Assembly (NCBI GenBank): GCA_019118725.1
Contig: DWYO01000209.1
Coordinates: 1-10,155, forward strand
Source: Candidatus Parabacteroides intestinavium
GTDB lineage: Bacteria > Bacteroidota > Bacteroidia > Bacteroidales > Tannerellaceae
Direction: 5' to 3'
Length of the DNA: 10,155 nucleotides
Below the pieces are notes generated by a model. That model was not told the DNA's origin and made no database searches. It saw only the letters and a program-made list of their open reading frames with translations. How positions within the stretch are numbered: position 1 is the stretch's first letter; every line of letters begins with the position of its first letter. Positions 7,452-10,155 of the stretch are shown piece by piece. A program made the translations under genes and the position numbers.

Positions 7452-7542
7452 CTTAGTTGACGGGCTGATAGGTCGACAAGGAAACAAGGTATTGGGTTTG
7501 TGCTTGTTTGCTTGTGACTGAAACTTAAAGGGATAAACGGAT
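7452..7542. other. Spacer before the histidine kinase gene, probable leader or promoter region
   Basis: These 91 bases have no supported reading frame. They contain the imperfect inverted repeat at 7472-7518 and then TTAAAGGGATAAACGG just before the ATG at 7543. I looked for the Bacteroidetes promoter pattern (TTTG about 20 bases before TAnnTTTG) and found several TTTG words but no good match for the second box. This is the largest gap between genes in the window, so a promoter for the kinase gene is likely to lie here or inside the preceding gene. Confidence 0.5.
7472..7518. repeat. Long imperfect hairpin upstream of the histidine kinase gene
   Basis: ACAAGGAAACAAG (7476-7488) pairs with CTTGTTTGCTTGT (7503-7515) at 12 of 13 positions. 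GTC (7472-7474) and GAC (7516-7518) extend the stem if base 7475 is bulged out. The loop is 14 bases. No T-run follows on the + strand (TGAAACTTAAAGGG comes next), so it is not a textbook intrinsic terminator. It could be a weak terminator for the upstream genes, a structured leader for the kinase mRNA starting 25 bases later, or an operator. The pairing is seen directly; the role is open. Confidence 0.55.
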
Positions 7543-10047
7543 ATGGAAGATAAGACAAGGCATATTACTCGTAAGGTAGTTTGGGGATATCTGCTGCTTT
7601 TGCTGATAGCCATCTGCTCGGTGTATTATGTCTACACGATAATCCAGCAATTGGCTGTAGAAGAGAAACCGGATACGCTGAATCGGGAAAAAGCCTATTT
7701 GGTGACGAATACCTTGTCTTTGATCTATGAGAGTGAAGCTTTGGGGCAGCTGGTCGGTAGGCCGGGGAATGACCTTCGGAATTTCAACCGGACGATGCGG
7801 AAAGCGCATCAGAACCTGGATTCATTGCGGGTGTTGCTGACCGATTCGGTGCAGCAGCTGAAAGTAGATACGATTCAGAATCTGTTGAAGCAAAGACGGT
7901 GGAATACGCTCCGTCTGCTGGAGACCCTGAATGAATGGAATGCCGGCAGGCTGTATGTGGAGAATATTGAACGGGTGATAGCCATACAAGACTCGGTCAT
8001 CCGTCACCACAAGCCGGACTCTATTGTGCCTACGGTCCGTGAGATTATCGAGGTGCAGCAAGATACGGTTATCGTTCCCAAGAAGAAAAAAGGATTCTTT
8101 CAGCGCCTGGCCGACGCGTTTTCGCCGGACAGACGGACAGAAGATACCAGTTTCGTGGTAAATACGACACGCAAGCTGGTGACCGATACGATCCGGGTAG
8201 ATTATAATCCGTCAGATACGATTGTCAGCATTTTGCGCAACCTGCAAGACACAGTAGCGGGACAACGCAAACAATTGTCGGATGTATTGTTACAACGGGC
8301 CAGCAATTTGCGGTATAACAATACTATGGTTACGAGTCGTATCAATCAGATGCTCCGGGCGATAGAAGAGGAAGAGATGGAAGAGTCGTTTGCCCGTGTG
8401 CAACACAAGCAGTCTATCTTGCGCCAGACTACGCGTACGATTGCCAGTGTCGGGCTGGTGGCTATCTTGGTGGCAATAGTCTTTTTGATTATCATTATCC
8501 GGGATATATCCCGCAGTTACTATTATCGGCGCCAGTTGGAGAAGGCCAAGCAATATGCCGAGGATCTTTTGCAAAGCCGGGAGAAACTGATTCTGACAAT
8601 CAGTCATGATATCCGTGCCCCTTTGTCATCCATTATCGGGTATATTGAACTGTTGCTGCGCCGCAATCCGGATGAGCGCCAGCGTTATTATTTGGATAAT
8701 ATGACCGGCTCCTCCCAGCATATTCTTTCGTTGGTCAATGATTTGCTGGATTATCACCGGCTGGAATCGGGACAGATGGAGATACACCCTGTTCCGTTCT
8801 CGGTCGCCGCGCTGATGCAGGAGATTTATGACAGTTTCAGGCCGCTTGCCGAGGCAAAAAGCCTGCAATTGACCTTGGACTTGAAACCGGAATTTGCCGA
8901 CTTGACTTATTTGGGAGATACAATCCGTCTCCGGCAAGTGGTCAACAACCTGCTGTCTAATGCCATCAAGTTTACGCCTGAAGGGAATGTGACCTTGCGT
9001 GTGGCCATTCAGCAGAAAGGGGAACGGATGTATGAGCTGGATGTGACGGTCTCTGATGCAGGTCCGGGAATCCCGGAATCGGAGCAAGAGCGGATATTCG
9101 GTGATTTTACCCGTCTGGCAGGCTCGGACAAAGTAGAGGGCTTTGGCTTAGGCCTATCTATCACAAGGCGTTTGGTCGATTTGCTGAAAGGGACGTTGAA
9201 TGTGCACAGTGTGGTCGGACAAGGCAGTGATTTCATCTTGACGCTTCCCATGCCTCTGTCGGATAGGACTGAAAGTAAATTGCCGCAAGCGGAGGAACCG
9301 ACTGCAACAGAGGTGGCCTTGCCGGCTGACCGGACTGTTTATTGCTTGTTGGTGGACGATGATGCCATTCAGTTGGCGTTGACCGAAGAGTTGCTGAAGC
9401 GGAGCCACGTGGAGGTAGTCGGGGTGTCGAATCCTCATAAGGTGTTGGATATATTACGGAATACCCGGTTTGATGCTGTCATTACGGATATCCAGATGCC
9501 GGGAGTGGATGGCTATCATTTGCTGCGGATGATTCGGGAATCAGGTATCCCGGATGCCGACAAGGTGCCGGTCATAGCTCTTTCGGCCAGTGTGGCGAAC
9601 GAGCACAGCCATTATATCGAGGCGGGATTTACCGGATTCTTGAATAAGCCCTTTACGGCGGAACAATTGATCGCTTTGTTGAATAAGTTGCTGGCGCTCC
9701 ATTTGGAGCCGGTCGTGAAGATCGATTTTTCATCCTTGACCGCGTTTGCCGGTGAGGATACCGAGGCATCTGCTTCGATTTTACGGACGTTTACCGAAGA
9801 GACCTCCAAGAGCATCCAGTTGTTGCAGGAAGCGCTGGATTCGGAAAAACGGACGGAGTCTTCCCGGCTTGCCCATAAGCTGATTCCGCTCCTCACCATG
9901 TTGGGCGCCAATAATTTGGTCCAGAAGCTTCGCATTTTGGAAAAGAATGACGATGAGCTGACAGATGCGGGATGGAGAATCTTGCTGACAGATGTCATTG
10001 AGCATGTATCGGACATTGTCCGGCAGGCTCGGGCGAAGTGTGAGTAA
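7543..10047 (+). CDS. Hybrid sensor histidine kinase with receiver and Hpt domains (HK-REC-Hpt)
   Basis: This 834-residue inner-membrane sensor carries a four-step phosphorelay up to its Hpt. Membrane segments lie at about 13-34 and 299-320 and frame a periplasmic domain of about 260 residues, mostly helical, with an odd basic patch at 180-198. A short coiled-coil linker leads to the HisKA domain with H-box ISHDIRAP (phospho-His355). The ATPase domain has the N-box VVNNLLSNAIKF (466-477), DAGPGIP (505-511) and GFGLGLSI (533-540). The receiver domain (about 599-718) has the acidic Asp605-607, phospho-acceptor Asp649 in TDIQMPG, Ser681 and Lys702. The Hpt domain (about 727-830) has His778 in RLAHKLIPLL, although the usual HxLKG is altered to HKLIP. 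There is no DNA-binding domain, so a separate response regulator, probably encoded outside the window, must receive the phosphate. Similar kinases in Bacteroidetes often sit beside NtrC-type regulators. ATG 7543 precedes the first membrane segment. Confidence 0.96.
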   Translation: MEDKTRHITRKVVWGYLLLLLIAICSVYYVYTIIQQLAVEEKPDTLNREKAYLVTNTLSLIYESEALGQLVGRPGNDLRNFNRTMRKAHQNLDSLRVLLTDSVQQLKVDTIQNLLKQRRWNTLRLLETLNEWNAGRLYVENIERVIAIQDSVIRHHKPDSIVPTVREIIEVQQDTVIVPKKKKGFFQRLADAFSPDRRTEDTSFVVNTTRKLVTDTIRVDYNPSDTIVSILRNLQDTVAGQRKQLSDVLLQRASNLRYNNTMVTSRINQMLRAIEEEEMEESFARVQHKQSILRQTTRTIASVGLVAILVAIVFLIIIIRDISRSYYYRRQLEKAKQYAEDLLQSREKLILTISHDIRAPLSSIIGYIELLLRRNPDERQRYYLDNMTGSSQHILSLVNDLLDYHRLESGQMEIHPVPFSVAALMQEIYDSFRPLAEAKSLQLTLDLKPEFADLTYLGDTIRLRQVVNNLLSNAIKFTPEGNVTLRVAIQQKGERMYELDVTVSDAGPGIPESEQERIFGDFTRLAGSDKVEGFGLGLSITRRLVDLLKGTLNVHSVVGQGSDFILTLPMPLSDRTESKLPQAEEPTATEVALPADRTVYCLLVDDDAIQLALTEELLKRSHVEVVGVSNPHKVLDILRNTRFDAVITDIQMPGVDGYHLLRMIRESGIPDADKVPVIALSASVANEHSHYIEAGFTGFLNKPFTAEQLIALLNKLLALHLEPVVKIDFSSLTAFAGEDTEASASILRTFTEETSKSIQLLQEALDSEKRTESSRLAHKLIPLLTMLGANNLVQKLRILEKNDDELTDAGWRILLTDVIEHVSDIVRQARAKCE

Positions 10048-10053
10048 GAAATA

Positions 10054-10066
10054 CACACAATGTGTG
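10054..10066. repeat. Perfect palindrome CACACA-A-TGTGTG
   Basis: Six-base arms around one central A begin 6 bases after the histidine kinase stop codon. The right arm shares four bases with the left arm of the next palindrome (10063-10079), so the two hairpins cannot form at the same time. Confidence 0.6.
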
Positions 10067-10121
10067 GAATTATTCCACAAGTTTGTCTTACAAAATTCCA
10101 CACTTTCCCCACTTTTCCCCA
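10063..10121. promoter_or_regulatory. Cluster of five TG(T/G)GGAA(T/A) octamers, candidate operator array
   Basis: TGTGGAAT occurs on the + strand at 10063-10070. On the - strand it occurs at 10072-10079 and 10095-10102, and the variant TGGGGAAA at 10104-10111 and 10114-10121. The first two copies form a perfect 17-base palindrome with a single central T. The first copy can also pair with the third: GTGTGGAATT (10062-10071) and AATTCCACAC (10094-10103) are perfect complements. Spacings of 9-10 bases within the group on the right put sites on about the same face of the helix. This looks like a binding-site array, perhaps for a regulator of a following gene, or for autoregulation. A terminator is less likely because no T-run follows either hairpin on the + strand. 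Confidence 0.45.
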
Positions 10122-10155
10122 TCAAATAATATCGGCGCGGAGCTTTTAAGGCCGG

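Larger units (their letters stand above)
10048..10155. other. Region after the histidine kinase gene, to the window end; no gene seen
   Basis: I see no supportable coding region in these 108 bases. The first half is filled with short inverted repeats and the middle with C-rich tandem words (described separately). The far end, about 10121-10155, shows nothing I can assign. It could be the promoter region of a following + strand gene, or the space between convergent genes; the window stops too early to tell. Confidence 0.6.

Noticed and set aside
10071..10079. DnaA box / replication origin near TTATTCCACA
   Set aside because: The consensus TTATCCACA would need one base fewer, the region is not strongly AT-rich, and no dnaA or dnaN gene is nearby.
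10138..10152. Sigma-54 type promoter (GG, 10 bases, GC)
   Set aside because: Only the minimal GG/GC spacing is met; the surrounding bases do not match TGGCAC and TTGCA. It is a chance-level match at the window edge.
10088..10153. 3' end of a convergent gene on the - strand
   Set aside because: A - strand frame of 21 codons ends in TAA at 10088-10090, but it is too short to test and the repeated octamers lie inside it. It remains possible only if longer sequence supports it.

Overview
The window looks like chromosomal DNA of a gut-type Bacteroidales bacterium; Parabacteroides or a close relative is my best guess, made from style and not from a database match. The reasons are a lipoprotein with four Bacteroidetes-style fibronectin-III-like repeats and a kelch domain, an outer-membrane beta-barrel protein ending in Phe, mostly weak Shine-Dalgarno sequences, a long hybrid sensor kinase of the HK-REC-Hpt type, and moderate GC. 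All seven genes lie on the + strand.

Layout. (1) 2-1621: 3' part of a transmembrane PknB-type Ser/Thr kinase, cut by the window start, with a TPR-like and WG-repeat-like extracytoplasmic tail. (2) 1650-2603: exported protein with a TPR/Sel1-like N-terminus and a predicted outer-membrane beta-barrel C-terminus. (3) 2620-4827: lipoprotein with four FN3-like repeats and six kelch-like repeats. (4) 4831-5718: serine O-acetyltransferase (cysE). (5) 5725-7059: cobyrinate a,c-diamide synthase (cbiA). (6) 7101-7451: small, probably helical protein of unknown function. (7) 7543-10047: membrane-bound hybrid histidine kinase with receiver and Hpt domains. The last 108 bases hold no gene that can be supported, but carry a cluster of short repeated and palindromic motifs.

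Gaps between genes 1 to 5 are 28, 16, 3 and 6 bases, so a single transcript is likely, possibly reaching gene 6 after a 41-base gap. Genes 1-3 would place a kinase in the inner membrane, a barrel in the outer membrane and a multidomain lipoprotein at the outer membrane or cell surface. This is a plausible trans-envelope signalling or adhesion module, though that reading is inference. cysE and cbiA follow with very tight spacing although they belong to cysteine and cobalamin biosynthesis. The histidine kinase sits behind a 91-base gap with a long imperfect hairpin and probably forms its own unit.

The most unusual sequence signals are five copies of an octamer TG(T/G)GGAA(T/A) within 59 bases after the histidine kinase, two overlapping perfect palindromes there, the 47-base hairpin before that gene, the HLD (non-RD) catalytic loop of the Ser/Thr kinase, and a tandem Thr motif between its kinase domain and membrane segment.
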